Position numbers and translations under genes: made by a program. From the NCBI GenBank assembly GCA_963839175.1, contig CAWIUB010000050.1, positions 62,001 through 126,000 of the forward strand: 64,000 bases of DNA, written 5' to 3'. A model generated the notes under the pieces. It had not been told where the DNA came from, searched no databases, and saw only the letters and a list, made by a program, of their open reading frames with translations. The DNA comes from CAWIUB01 sp963839175 (GTDB taxonomy: Bacteria; Actinomycetota; Actinomycetes; Mycobacteriales; Jatrophihabitantaceae). Positions 1-8,528 of the stretch are shown here, piece by piece (position 1 is the stretch's first letter; the number at the start of each line of letters is the position of its first letter).

Positions 1-394
1 CTCCGGCCCCGTCGCTGTGCGGGATGACCCGCGGGAACGGCATCGCAGACCCCAACCAGCCGCGGCGCTTTTTCGTGTCGCCGGGATTCACCCCCGAGCG
101 CGTGACCCGGACACGGACCTCGCCCGGACCCGGCTCGGGTGCCGGCAGCTCGCCGACCTGAAGCACCTCACCCGCAGGACCTTGCCGCTCATACCAGACT
201 GCGCGCACAGATTCCTACCCTTCTCTACCTTCCGGATCGGTGGTCGATGCCTGAGTGCAGCACCCGGGCAGCTCTGGCTCGACGATGAAATGTTCGCCTC
301 GGTCTCCCTTGTTCGCGGACCCACGACGCGGGATCTGACGCCTCGCTTGCCATCGTTGCCGGTAGCGGACGGGACCGGGGTACAAGTTGGCCGT
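1..394. other. Left edge, no gene supported
   Basis: I see no convincing coding region here. The open frames on both strands are rich in Arg, Pro and Ser and carry no recognisable motif. A short frame ending near 170 on the plus strand could be the tail of a gene entering from the left, but nothing identifies it. The stretch lies downstream of the leftward dehydrogenase gene. Confidence 0.4.
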
Positions 395-1162
395 TTAGGC
401 GAGCGCGCGTCCACCATCAACGACGATCCGCTGGCCGGTCAGAAAACCGGCGCCTTCGGACGCGAGGAAGCTAACGGTGTGGGCGAGGTCGTCCGGGGTG
501 CCGAGTCTGCCCATGGGCACCGAGGCCAGGTAAGTGTCTTTCGTCGCGTCCGATACGTCGGCGTGCCGCTCGACGGGGATAAACCCGGGAGCGACGGTGT
601 TGACGGTTATGCCCCAGGGTGCCAGTTCACGCGCCCAAGCCAAAGTGAGGCCGATCTGAGCGGCCTTCGCGGTGGCGTAGGCCGATCGCCCGGGCGGTGG
701 GCGATGAGCAACTTCGGAGTCGATGTTGATGATGCGGCCGAACCGCCTGGCTCGCATCCCGTCGACCGCAGCGCGGGCAAGCAGCACTGGACTTTTCACG
801 AAGTACGTCAGCTGGTCCAGATGTTCCTGCCAGCCGACGTCCATGAACGGTGCCTCGGGCTGAGGACCGGTGGCATTCAGGACCAGGATGTCGACCGGAC
901 CAAGCTGGGCAGAAACCGCGTCCAACAGCCCGGCTACTTCCGCCTCCATCGTGACGTCCGCTACAAAGGCCTCCGCCCGACCACCGCGAACCCGGATCGC
1001 CGCGGCGACCGCGCTTGCCGCGGCATCACCCGAGGCTGAGTTGACCGCAACGCAGATGCCATCACTCGCCAGACGCTCCGCAATGGCCCTACCCAAACCA
1101 CGTGAACTACCCGTGACAAGCGCCACCCGCGATCGACCGTTCGAATGACGCGCCTCAGACAC
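395..1162 (-). CDS. SDR family NAD(P)-dependent oxidoreductase (FabG-like)
   Basis: Classical short-chain dehydrogenase/reductase of about 255 aa, the usual length. The N-terminal Rossmann motif TGSSRGLG binds NAD(P). Mid-protein are NATG and the catalytic Ser-Tyr-Lys set, with Tyr and Lys in SAYATAKAA. The C-terminal half has NTVAPGFI and ends in the family-typical LTGQRIVVDGG. I chose the GTG at 1162 because GAGGAG lies 8 bases upstream; an in-frame start at 1192 would add ten atypical residues. The substrate cannot be told from sequence; FabG-like ketoreductase or sugar/alcohol dehydrogenase are both possible. It is transcribed away from the tetR remnant and the exporter gene to its right. 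Confidence 0.9.
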   Translation of the reverse strand: MSEARHSNGRSRVALVTGSSRGLGRAIAERLASDGICVAVNSASGDAAASAVAAAIRVRGGRAEAFVADVTMEAEVAGLLDAVSAQLGPVDILVLNATGPQPEAPFMDVGWQEHLDQLTYFVKSPVLLARAAVDGMRARRFGRIINIDSEVAHRPPPGRSAYATAKAAQIGLTLAWARELAPWGITVNTVAPGFIPVERHADVSDATKDTYLASVPMGRLGTPDDLAHTVSFLASEGAGFLTGQRIVVDGGRALA

Positions 1163-1332
1163 GTGCTTCGCTCCTCTCCCCTTCAGTCGCACACAGAACC
1201 CGAAATTTGGCCTGCGTTCGGGATCGTCCTATGTCCTACATCAGGACACCGCGCACACGCCATCGGCAGACCAGCCAGGAATCGAACAACGCCAACGGAT
1301 AGTGACGGGTCTGCCGAACTACACACAACCAC

Positions 1333-1611
1333 CTACCCCGCTGACTGAAGCGACAGCATCGTCAGCGGTGCGCCGGTGGCCCGGGCGTTGAACGCGGTCA
1401 GGTACAGCCCGACGTGTTCGCGGGTGTCCGGCAGCGCAGCACCTGCCCGGCATCGCGGCGGGCCTTGGTCAACATCGCCCCGGCGTAACGCCACCCGCGG
1501 ATGTGACCGGGCCAACCTGTACGAGGGCCTCGCGCAGATTCCCGTGGTGGTAGACGCGCGCGTCGCCGGCGTGGTCGGGCGCTCCAGGAACCATGTTGAC
1601 ACTGTCCACAA
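1333..1611 (-). pseudogene. Decayed TetR-family regulator
   Basis: One frame around 1530-1570 encodes RVYHHGNLREALV, the signature of the TetR DNA-binding domain (YHHGxLRxAL). The C-terminal part that follows is in another frame (AALPDTREHVGLYLTAFNARA, ending at 1333). Between them the domain is too short and frame-broken, so this is a deleted, frameshifted remnant. It lies directly upstream of and divergent to the DHA2 exporter at 1675, which is the standard arrangement of a TetR repressor with its drug pump. The pump may therefore now lack its local repressor. The N-terminal match is strong; assigning the C-terminal piece to the same gene is inference. Confidence 0.55.
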
Positions 1612-1674
1612 CGCATGGCATCCTCGTCACGTGGATGTTGTCACCGTCAACATCCTTACGGATTGGAGCTCGCC

Positions 1675-3228
1675 GTGACTGAACTGACTTCACGCCGCCG
1701 GTTGCTCGTGCTGGCGACCGTGTGCTTGGCGGTCTTCGCCATCAACCTGGATACGACGATCGTGAACGTCGCCCTGCCCGACCTCGGGCGCCAGCTGGAC
1801 GCGACGACACGGGACCTGCAGTGGATCGTCGACGGCTATAACCTGGCCTTCGCCGCGCTGGTGCTGACCGCCGGCTCGCTGGGCGACCGGTTCGGCCGCA
1901 GGCCGGCGCTGCTGGTCGGGCTGGGCGGGTTCGCGCTGTCCAGCGGGATCGGCGCGGCGATGACCTCGGCGTCGGCCCTGGTGGCGGTTCGCTTCGTGAT
2001 GGGCGCGAGCGCGGCCGTCATCTTTCCGACCACGCTGTCGATCATCACGAACGCGTTCCCGGACCGTAGCGAGCGGGCGAAGGCGATTGGGCTGTGGGGC
2101 GCGGTGACGGGGCTCGGTGTCGCCGTCGGGCCGGTCACCGGCGGGCTGCTACTCGCACACTTCGGGTGGCCGTCGGTGTTCGTCGCGCTCGTCCCGGTCG
2201 CGCTGCTCGCGCTGGCGGCGACGTGGGCCTGGGTGCCCGAGTCGAGCGATCCTTCCGCGGCGCGTCTCGACCCGCCCGGCCTGCTCCTGTCGTCTGCAGC
2301 GATCGGCGTGCTCGTCTACACGATCATCGAGGCACCCGCACGCGGCTGGAGCAGCCCGGCCAGCCTGGCCGGCTTCGTCGCCGCGGCCGCGCTGGTCGCC
2401 GGGTTCGTCGCCGTCGAGCGTCGCCGCGCCCGCCCGATGATCGACCTCACGCTGTTCCGCACACCCGCCTTCTCGGCCGCCAGCGCGTCGGTGACGGTCG
2501 CCTTCTTCGCCCTGTTCGGGTTCATCTTCCTGGTCACCCAGTACTTCCAGTTCATGCGCGGCTTCGGCACGCTATCCACCGGGGTGCGTATCCTTCCGGT
2601 GGCGATCACGATCGCCATCGGCTCCGTTACCGGCGTCATCCTCGCCGGCCGCATCGGAACCCGCAGCGTCGTCACCACCGGGCTGATCCTGCTCGGCTCG
2701 TCATTCGGGTGGATCGCGCTGTCGCCGACGTTCATGCCTTACGACCGCATCGTCGGGCAGATGGTGCTCATGGGGCTGGGCCTCGGACTCACCACCGCAC
2801 CCGCCACCGAGTCGATCCTCAGCGTCCTGCCCCCGGCCAAGGCAGGAGTCGGGTCCGCGGTCAACGACGCCACCCGCGAAGCCGGCGGCACACTCGGCGT
2901 GGCCGTGCTGGGCAGCATCTTCACCAGCCTGTTCGCCCACCACCTGAGCACGACGGCGTTCAGTAGCCTGCCGACCCACATCGTCTCGACCGCGCAGAAC
3001 TCGGTTGCCACAGCCCTGGCCACCGTCGGCCACGCAGGCGGCACTGCCGCACAACGGCAGCTGCTCGACGCAGTACACACCTCGTTCATGACCGGCTTCC
3101 ACACCGCCTGCGTGGTCGCCGCCGGCATCAGCCTCGCCGGCGCAGCCGGCGCCCTGCTGCTGCCCGGCCGCACCCGCCCAGCCACCGTCCGGGCCCCGGC
3201 CCCGCAAGCCGAAGCCGTCCCCGCCTGA
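1675..3228 (+). CDS. MFS drug exporter, DHA2 (EmrB/QacA) family
   Basis: A 517-aa, predicted 14-TM proton-driven multidrug exporter of the inner membrane. Near the N-terminus is LDTTIVNVALP (motif D1 of the 14-TM family), followed by motif A as GSLGDRFGRRPALLVG in the loop after TM2. Hydrophobic segments continue to about residue 500, with a short Pro/Ala-rich tail. I chose the GTG at 1675 because GGAG is 6 bases upstream; an open frame continues upstream to 1615 but has no ribosome site. A methyltransferase gene starts 18 bases downstream, so the two are probably co-transcribed. Substrates are unknown. The divergent tetR-like gene upstream is broken. Confidence 0.9.
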   Translation: MTELTSRRRLLVLATVCLAVFAINLDTTIVNVALPDLGRQLDATTRDLQWIVDGYNLAFAALVLTAGSLGDRFGRRPALLVGLGGFALSSGIGAAMTSASALVAVRFVMGASAAVIFPTTLSIITNAFPDRSERAKAIGLWGAVTGLGVAVGPVTGGLLLAHFGWPSVFVALVPVALLALAATWAWVPESSDPSAARLDPPGLLLSSAAIGVLVYTIIEAPARGWSSPASLAGFVAAAALVAGFVAVERRRARPMIDLTLFRTPAFSAASASVTVAFFALFGFIFLVTQYFQFMRGFGTLSTGVRILPVAITIAIGSVTGVILAGRIGTRSVVTTGLILLGSSFGWIALSPTFMPYDRIVGQMVLMGLGLGLTTAPATESILSVLPPAKAGVGSAVNDATREAGGTLGVAVLGSIFTSLFAHHLSTTAFSSLPTHIVSTAQNSVATALATVGHAGGTAAQRQLLDAVHTSFMTGFHTACVVAAGISLAGAAGALLLPGRTRPATVRAPAPQAEAVPA

Positions 3229-3246
3229 CCCGAACGGAGAAAGCAA

Positions 3247-4047
3247 ATGCAGACCCCAGCAGTGACCTACACCGAAACAGCCCTTGTCGCATCGATCGAG
3301 CGCCTCGCTGGCCATGACCTGACCGCGCTGACGCAGGAGCAGTGGGATCGGTTCGACCAGTTCCACAGCGGCGGAGCCGATGCCGTCGACCGGCTACTGC
3401 CCAGCCTGCACCTCGCACCCGGGATGACCGTGCTGGACGTCGGCTCCGGACTCGGCGGACCGGCACGGCAGGTCGCCCGCAGCACCGGCTGCGCCGTCGT
3501 CGGCGTCGACATCACACCCGCCTACGTCGACGCGGCCCAGGCCCTGACCCACACCGCAGGGCTATCCGAGCAGGCCAGGTTCGTCTGCAGCGACATCGCC
3601 ACCTTCGACCGGACCACGTTCGACGCCGCCTACACCATGCACGTCCAGATGAACGTCGCGGACAAGAAGACCTACTTCACCGAGATCGCCCACCGCCTCC
3701 GGCCAGGAGCGCACTTCGCGACCTTCGAGGTCTGTCGCAGCGGCGACGCCCAACCAACCCCACCGCTGCCCTGGTCACTCGACGGCACCGACAGCTTCCT
3801 GGCCACCGTCGACGAATTGCGCGACACGATCCGGTCCAGCGGGTTCAAGCTCGTCGAGTGGGTCGACGAGACCGCTTGGGTGCGTCAATGGTTCGAGGAC
3901 CTCGCAGCCAGCCTCTCGTTCGGCGCAAGCCAAGCCGCCCTCCCCGCACTCTTGACCGACGGGCCGACGCGCATGCTGAACTTCGCGGTCGCCCTGGCCA
4001 CGGGCGTCGTGGCAGTCCACCGCGGCTCGTTCATCCTCGCACCGTGA
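3247..4047 (+). CDS. Class I SAM-dependent methyltransferase
   Basis: 266 aa. The SAM-binding motif I is VLDVGSGLGGPAR at about residues 63-75, with the acidic residue of motif II in GVDIT and motif IV region FDAAYTMHVQMNV. It resembles the sarcosine/glycine and small-molecule methyltransferase group (ubiE/gsmt-like) rather than rRNA or DNA enzymes. GGAG of the upstream ACGGAGAAAG supports the ATG at 3247. It follows the MFS gene by 18 bases, so a role in modifying the exported compound is possible but is only inference from context. The acceptor substrate is not predictable. Confidence 0.85.
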   Translation: MQTPAVTYTETALVASIERLAGHDLTALTQEQWDRFDQFHSGGADAVDRLLPSLHLAPGMTVLDVGSGLGGPARQVARSTGCAVVGVDITPAYVDAAQALTHTAGLSEQARFVCSDIATFDRTTFDAAYTMHVQMNVADKKTYFTEIAHRLRPGAHFATFEVCRSGDAQPTPPLPWSLDGTDSFLATVDELRDTIRSSGFKLVEWVDETAWVRQWFEDLAASLSFGASQAALPALLTDGPTRMLNFAVALATGVVAVHRGSFILAP

Positions 4048-4056
4048 CTTCGCGCA

Positions 4057-4269
4057 ACTGCACGCGAGGCCACCTTTGCCGAGCAATTCGCCGCGGACGC
4101 GGGCGATCTCGCCATCGTCGGACCCCGGGACGGTCAGGCAACCTCGCTGTATGAGCTGCTCGTCCACAGATCGTCCCGGTTACGGCACGCCGACGACCGC
4201 AGCTACGACGTGCCATCCATGCGGGAAGCACTGATCGTCGCGATCCGGGCCTGGCGGAGACCAGTATGA
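4057..4269 (+). pseudogene. Orphan C-terminal gene fragment
   Basis: A 70-codon open frame without any start codon reads through protein-like sequence (EATFAEQFAADAGDLAIVG, then SLYELLVHRSSRLR) to a stop at 4267-4269. It happens to be in the same frame as the methyltransferase, directly after that gene's stop. The composition looks coding, but neither a start nor a ribosome site exists, so I read it as the surviving 3' end of a deleted gene. I do not recognise the family. Confidence 0.4.
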
Positions 4270-4352
4270 GGCGCTGGCGTTCACCCGAATGGTCTAGAGG
4301 CCGACGCGGGGCAGTGCGAGAATCGTGAATCTCCAACACCCAGGAGGCCGCG

Positions 4353-4568
4353 ATGCCTGGCCACGTATACCGCGTCACCGAGATCGTCGGGACGTCCGCC
4401 GACGGCGTCGACGACGCCATCAAGGGCGCCATTGCCCGCGCCGCGCAGACACTACGTGGGCTGGACTGGTTCGAGGTGACCGAGGTGCGCGGCCACATCG
4501 AGGACGGCGCCATGGACCACGTGCAGGTCGTCCTCAAGGTGGGCTTCCGGATCGACGAGGCAGAGTAG
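4353..4568 (+). CDS. Dodecin family protein
   Basis: 71 aa, the full length of dodecins, which form hollow dodecamers that bind flavins (FMN, riboflavin) and in some bacteria coenzyme A. The family pattern is clear: VYRVTEIVGTS, then the helix DDAIKGAIARAAQTLRGLDWFEV and a last strand HVQVVLKVGFRID. The Trp of the GLDWFEV segment is the residue that stacks on the flavin ring. AGGAGG lies 7 bases before the ATG. The gene stands alone and converges on katG; a hairpin between them probably ends both transcripts. Confidence 0.93.
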   Translation: MPGHVYRVTEIVGTSADGVDDAIKGAIARAAQTLRGLDWFEVTEVRGHIEDGAMDHVQVVLKVGFRIDEAE

Positions 4569-4602
4569 CGCGGTTCGGCCTCGGCCAGCCGAAACTTCAG
4601 CC

Positions 4603-4633
4603 CGGACTAGCCGACCGTTCCGCGGCTGGTCCG
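4603..4633. terminator. Hairpin between convergent dodecin and katG
   Basis: CGGACTAGCCG (4603-4613) pairs with CGGCTGGTCCG (4623-4633) with one mismatch and a 9-base loop. It lies between two converging genes and has no T-run, like many actinobacterial terminators. Its role is inferred from position and shape. Confidence 0.5.
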
Positions 4634-4721
4634 ATGATCGATGTGCCGACGCCGGGTGACCGAGGTAGTGACCGCCAGCCGGACGACGAAATCCTACGCG
4701 CGACGGACCTGGACGTCAGGA

Positions 4722-6962
4722 TCAGGCGAGGTCGAACCGGTCGAGGCTCATCACCTTGTCCCACGCCGCGACGAAGTCGTGCACGAACTTCTCCTGCGAG
4801 TCGTCGCTCGCGTAGACCTCCGCGAGTGCACGCAGCTCGGAGTTCGAGCCGAAGACGAGGTCGACGCGGCTGCCGGTCCACTTGAGCTCGCCCGTGGCGA
4901 GGTCGCGGCCCTCGAAGGTCGCAGAGTTCCCAGTGTCCTCAGTCGCCTGCCACGTCGTGCCCAAGTCGAGCAGGTTCACGAAGAAGTTATTGGTCAGCGA
5001 CTCGGGCGTCGAGGTGAAGACGCCGAGCCGGGCCTGCTGGAAGTTCGCGCCAAGGACGCGCAGGCCACCCACGAGGACGGTCATCTCGGGGGCACTCAGG
5101 GTCAGCAGGTTCGCGCGGTCGAGCAGGAGGTACTCAGCCGGCAGCCGGTTGCCCTTCCCGAGGTAGTTGCGGAACCCGTCCGCGGTCGGCTCGAGCACGG
5201 CGAAGGACTCCACGTCGGTCTGCTCCTGCGACGCATCCGTGCGTCCCGGGGTGAAGGCGACCTGGACGTCGTGCCCAGCGTTCTTGGCAGCCAGCTCGAC
5301 GCCCGCACACCCGCCGAGCACGATCAGATCGGCGAGCGAGACCCTCTTCCCGCCGGGCTGGGCACTGTTGAAGGCCTGCTGGATCCCCTCCAGGGTGCGC
5401 AGCACCGTGGCCAGCTCGTCGGGGTCGTTGACCTCCCACCCTCGCTGGGGCTCGAGGCGGATGCGTGCCCCGTTCGCTCCGCCGCGCTTGTCGCTGCCGC
5501 GGAACGTCGAGGCCGACGCCCATGCGGTGGAGACGAGCTGAGAGACGGACAGCCCCGAGGCGAGGAGCTGGGCCTTGAGGGCGGCGACGTCCTCCGCCCC
5601 GATGAGCTCATGCGTCACCGCGGGGAGGGGATCCTGCCAGAGCAGTTTCTCGGTCGGGACCTCCGGCCCGAGGTAGCGCGCGATCGGCCCCATGTCGCGG
5701 TGGGTCAGCTTGAACCACGCCCGGGCGAATGCGTCCGCGAGCTCCTCCGGGTGCTCGAGGAAGCGCCGCGAGATCGGCTCGTACACTGGGTCCACCCGGA
5801 GCGAGAGGTCCGTCGTGAGCATGGTCGGGGGCCGCGTCAGCGAGCCGTCCTCAGGGTCCGGCACGGTGTTTGCCCCGGCGCCGTCCTTCGGCTGCCACTG
5901 GTAGGCCCCAGCGGGGCTCTTGGTCAGCTCCCACTCGTAGCCGAACAGGTTCTCGAAGAAGCTGTTGTCCCACCTCGTCGGCGTGGCCGTCCAGGTGACT
6001 TCGAGGCCGCTGGTGATCGCGTCCCGGCCCTTGCCGGTGCCGAAGGTGTTCTTCCAGCCGAGGCCCTGTTCCTCGAGGGGGGCAGCCTCGGGCTCCGGAC
6101 CTACGTACTTCTTCGCGTCGGCGGCACCGTGGGTCTTGCCGAACGTGTGCCCGCCCGCGATCAGCGCGACCGTCTCCTCGTCGTTCATCGCCATCCGGCG
6201 GAACGTCTCGCGGATGTCTCTGGCCGCGGCGAGCGGGTCCGGGACGCCGTTCGGCCCTTCGGGGTTCACGTAGATGAGGCCCATCTGGACCGCGGCCAGC
6301 GGGTTCTCGAGCTCCCGGTCGCCGGTGTAGCGCTCGTCGCCGAGCCAGGTGGACTCGGGACCCCAGTAGACGTCCTCGTCGGGCTCCCAGACGTCCTCCC
6401 GACCGCCGCCGAAGCCGAAGGTCTTGAAGCCCATCGACTCCAGGGCGACGTTGCCGGCGAGGATCATCAGGTCCGCCCACGACAGCTTCCGGCCATACTT
6501 CTTTTTGACCGGCCACAGCAGCCGGCGTGCCTTGTCGAGGCTCACGTTGTCCGGCCAGCTGTTGATGGGCGCGAAGCGCTGCTGGCCGGCTCCGGCACCT
6601 CCGCGGCCGTCGCTGATGCGGTACGTGCCCGCGCCGTGCCACGCCATCCGGATAATGAGCGACCCGTAGTGGCCGAAGTCGGCTGGCCACCAGTCCTGCG
6701 AGATCGTCAACACCTCCTCGATGTCCCGCTTCACGGCGGACAGGTCGAGGGTCTTGAACTCCTCGGCGTAGTTGAACTGCTCACCCATGGGGTTGGCCAC
6801 GGCGGGGTGCTTACGGAGGATCGTCAGGTTGAGCTGGTTCGGCCACCAGACGCGGTTCCCCGCGCCCTCGGTCGGGCGGTTGGGGCGCCCAGCGGCAACC
6901 GGGCACCCCCCTCCACTGTCCTCGTTCGTCTCTCCAACGACTGCATCAGGACTGTCAGACAC
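4722..6962 (-). CDS. katG: Catalase-peroxidase KatG
   Basis: 746 aa, full length for the two-domain haem enzyme that removes hydrogen peroxide and acts as a broad peroxidase. The N-terminal domain has the distal Arg-Trp-His in IIRMAWHGAGTYR (R105, W108, H109) and the proximal His in ALIAGGHTFGKTHG. The Tyr of LIYVNPEGPNG and the Met of FRRMAMNDEE are in place to form the Met-Tyr-Trp adduct with W108 that gives catalase activity. The second, non-haem domain is complete to the C-terminus. The ATG overlaps the end of furA by 8 bases, so the two genes form one operon and katG should be under FurA control. Confidence 0.98.
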   Translation of the reverse strand: MSDSPDAVVGETNEDSGGGCPVAAGRPNRPTEGAGNRVWWPNQLNLTILRKHPAVANPMGEQFNYAEEFKTLDLSAVKRDIEEVLTISQDWWPADFGHYGSLIIRMAWHGAGTYRISDGRGGAGAGQQRFAPINSWPDNVSLDKARRLLWPVKKKYGRKLSWADLMILAGNVALESMGFKTFGFGGGREDVWEPDEDVYWGPESTWLGDERYTGDRELENPLAAVQMGLIYVNPEGPNGVPDPLAAARDIRETFRRMAMNDEETVALIAGGHTFGKTHGAADAKKYVGPEPEAAPLEEQGLGWKNTFGTGKGRDAITSGLEVTWTATPTRWDNSFFENLFGYEWELTKSPAGAYQWQPKDGAGANTVPDPEDGSLTRPPTMLTTDLSLRVDPVYEPISRRFLEHPEELADAFARAWFKLTHRDMGPIARYLGPEVPTEKLLWQDPLPAVTHELIGAEDVAALKAQLLASGLSVSQLVSTAWASASTFRGSDKRGGANGARIRLEPQRGWEVNDPDELATVLRTLEGIQQAFNSAQPGGKRVSLADLIVLGGCAGVELAAKNAGHDVQVAFTPGRTDASQEQTDVESFAVLEPTADGFRNYLGKGNRLPAEYLLLDRANLLTLSAPEMTVLVGGLRVLGANFQQARLGVFTSTPESLTNNFFVNLLDLGTTWQATEDTGNSATFEGRDLATGELKWTGSRVDLVFGSNSELRALAEVYASDDSQEKFVHDFVAAWDKVMSLDRFDLA

Positions 6963-7428
6963 GGGAATCCTTTCGGGACAACAGGGTGTGATCAGGAACG
7001 GGTGCGGTGGAGCAGTCGAGGCACAGGCCCCAGTAGACGACCTCGGCCTCGTCGATCTCGAAGCCGTTGTCGTCCGACGCGGTCAAGCAGGGCGTTGTGC
7101 CGACGGCACAATCGACATCGGCAATGACACCGCACGACCGGCACACGACGTGGTGATGGTTGTCCCCGACCCGCGACTCATAGCGCGCCACGGAGCCCGA
7201 CGGCTGGATACGCCGCACCAGACCCGCCGCAGTTAGCGCTCGCAGCACGTCGTACACGGCCTGGTGGGACACGTCAGGGAGCCCCCTACGTACTTCACCG
7301 ATGATCGAGTCCGTGTCGGCGTGCGGATGCGCGTACACCGCGTTCAGCACCGCCACCCGAGGACGGGTCACCCGCAAAGCGGCCTCGCGCAGCATGTGCT
7401 CGAAATCCAGGGCCGTGGCCACCCCCAC
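6955..7428 (-). CDS. furA: Fur-family peroxide/iron regulator FurA
   Basis: 157 aa Fur-family repressor. Residues 1-85 form the winged helix (ALRVTRPRVAVL, VSHQAVYDVLRALTAAGLV). The dimerisation and metal part has HHHVVCRSCGVIADVD and a second pair in CLDC, consistent with metal coordination and redox sensing. It is the first gene of furA-katG and overlaps katG by 8 bases; in mycobacteria and Streptomyces the equivalent protein represses its own operon and is released by oxidation. The GTG at 7428 lies just downstream of a strong palindrome (7442-7467), so autoregulation is likely. The short or absent leader is also as in mycobacteria. Confidence 0.93.
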   Translation of the reverse strand: MGVATALDFEHMLREAALRVTRPRVAVLNAVYAHPHADTDSIIGEVRRGLPDVSHQAVYDVLRALTAAGLVRRIQPSGSVARYESRVGDNHHHVVCRSCGVIADVDCAVGTTPCLTASDDNGFEIDEAEVVYWGLCLDCSTAPVPDHTLLSRKDSRV

Positions 7429-7441
7429 ACTGTGGCCTATT

Positions 7442-7467
7442 CTCTGGAATCAGTCAAGAATCCAGAG
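7442..7467 (-). promoter_or_regulatory. FurA operator and furA-katG promoter
   Basis: A 26-base imperfect palindrome with 7-base perfect ends (CTCTGGA at 7442-7448, TCCAGAG at 7461-7467). Read toward furA it contains TTGACT inside TTCTTGACTGATTCCAGAG, so the -35-like element lies within the operator. It begins 13 bases before the furA GTG. The layout matches the autoregulated furA promoters of other actinobacteria. Confidence 0.7.
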
Positions 7468-7539
7468 TGGACGTCACCGCGCTGACGGGCCATCTGCGCG
7501 GCCGTCTCGGCCGCGCGTAGTCGGGTGCACGATGAAGCG

Positions 7540-8514
7540 ATGAGCACGGACGAGATGCGCGAGGGCGTTGGGCTCACGAACCTCGATCAAGAGTTGTTCG
7601 ACGGCGCTGGGGCGAGCAAACGAGATCTCGTTGACTATCTCGATGCGGTCGGTGAGCGAATGATCCTCCAGCTGCGGGACCGGCCGTTGTCGGTGATGCG
7701 CGTCCTGCTCGGCCAGGCGCCGTTCATGCAGAAGAACGTTCCGAAGTACACCCCGGACTGGGTGACGACCGTGCAGCTGTGGGCGGAGACCTCGAAGCGT
7801 CAGATCTCCTATGCGCTGTGCAACGACCGCAGAACGCTGCTCTGGTTCGCCAACCAACGCGCCGTCGAGTACCACCCGACGCTGTTCCGAGTCGATCAGC
7901 GGGACCGCCCAACGCACCTGGTACTCGATATTGATCCGCCGGATGCGAATGCGTTCCAGCTCGCTGCCGGAGCTGCCCGGCTGGTGCATCAGGCGCTCGC
8001 AGATGCAGGCTTGGCGAGCGTGATCAAGACCAGCGGAGCCAAGGGTCTGCACATCTTCGTGCCGGTTACTTCCGCGACGACCGACGAAGTGGCCGCCGCG
8101 ACTCGGGCCCTCGCCGCTCGCGCCGCGCGCCTCGATCCCACGCTCGCCACTACTGCGTTCGTTCGCGAGGAACGCGAGGGAAAAGTGTTCCTCGATTCGA
8201 CGCGCTCCGGCGGCGCCACGGTGGTGGCGGCATACAGCCCGCGGCTGCGCGCAGGAGTGCCAGTCTCCTATCCGCTGGCCTGGGACGAACTCGACGAGGC
8301 CGGACCAGGCGACTTCACGCTGCACACGGCCGGGATCCTGTTGTCCGGCAGGGACCGCTGGTCCGACCTGATGCCGGAGCCTCAGCAGCTGAACGCGGAA
8401 CTGGTTGCCGAGGGCCGACTGATCCCAGTGGCGCGGGTCCAGGCGATGCATGAAGGCAAACGGCGGGCACGCGCTCGTCGGCAGACCGACGAGACCGGCA
8501 ATGACGTCCGCTAG
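7540..8514 (+). CDS. Stand-alone LigD-type DNA polymerase/primase domain protein
   Basis: 324 aa belonging to the archaeo-eukaryotic primase superfamily polymerase domain found in LigD. The catalytic aspartates are in LVLDIDPPD and the phosphate-binding motif is KTSGAKGLHIFVP; VFLDSTRSGG carries the third acidic position. There is no ligase and no phosphoesterase domain, so it corresponds to the separate PolD1/PolD2-type proteins of actinobacteria, which add ribonucleotides or nucleotides in non-homologous end joining or base-excision repair. I preferred the ATG at 7540 over the GTG at 7525. No ku or ligase gene is in the window. An IS4 element begins 14 bases after the stop. Confidence 0.88.
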   Translation: MSTDEMREGVGLTNLDQELFDGAGASKRDLVDYLDAVGERMILQLRDRPLSVMRVLLGQAPFMQKNVPKYTPDWVTTVQLWAETSKRQISYALCNDRRTLLWFANQRAVEYHPTLFRVDQRDRPTHLVLDIDPPDANAFQLAAGAARLVHQALADAGLASVIKTSGAKGLHIFVPVTSATTDEVAAATRALAARAARLDPTLATTAFVREEREGKVFLDSTRSGGATVVAAYSPRLRAGVPVSYPLAWDELDEAGPGDFTLHTAGILLSGRDRWSDLMPEPQQLNAELVAEGRLIPVARVQAMHEGKRRARARRQTDETGNDVR

Positions 8515-8517
8515 TCC

Positions 8518-8528
8518 CGGCTAGTCCC
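8518..8528. repeat. Left copy of IS4 target duplication
   Basis: CGGCTAGTCCC, repeated exactly at 10069-10079 on the other side of the element. Eleven bases is within the range of IS4-group duplications. A third partial copy (GCTAGTCCCG) precedes it at 8510-8519, so the target itself was slightly repetitive. Confidence 0.65.

Noticed and set aside
17..1039. 340-aa plus-strand ORF opposite the SDR gene
   Set aside because: Shadow of the dehydrogenase; no motif or ribosome site.
4641..7127. 828-aa plus-strand ORF opposite katG
   Set aside because: Antisense shadow; Arg/Glu-rich with no domain, while katG on the minus strand has all catalytic motifs.
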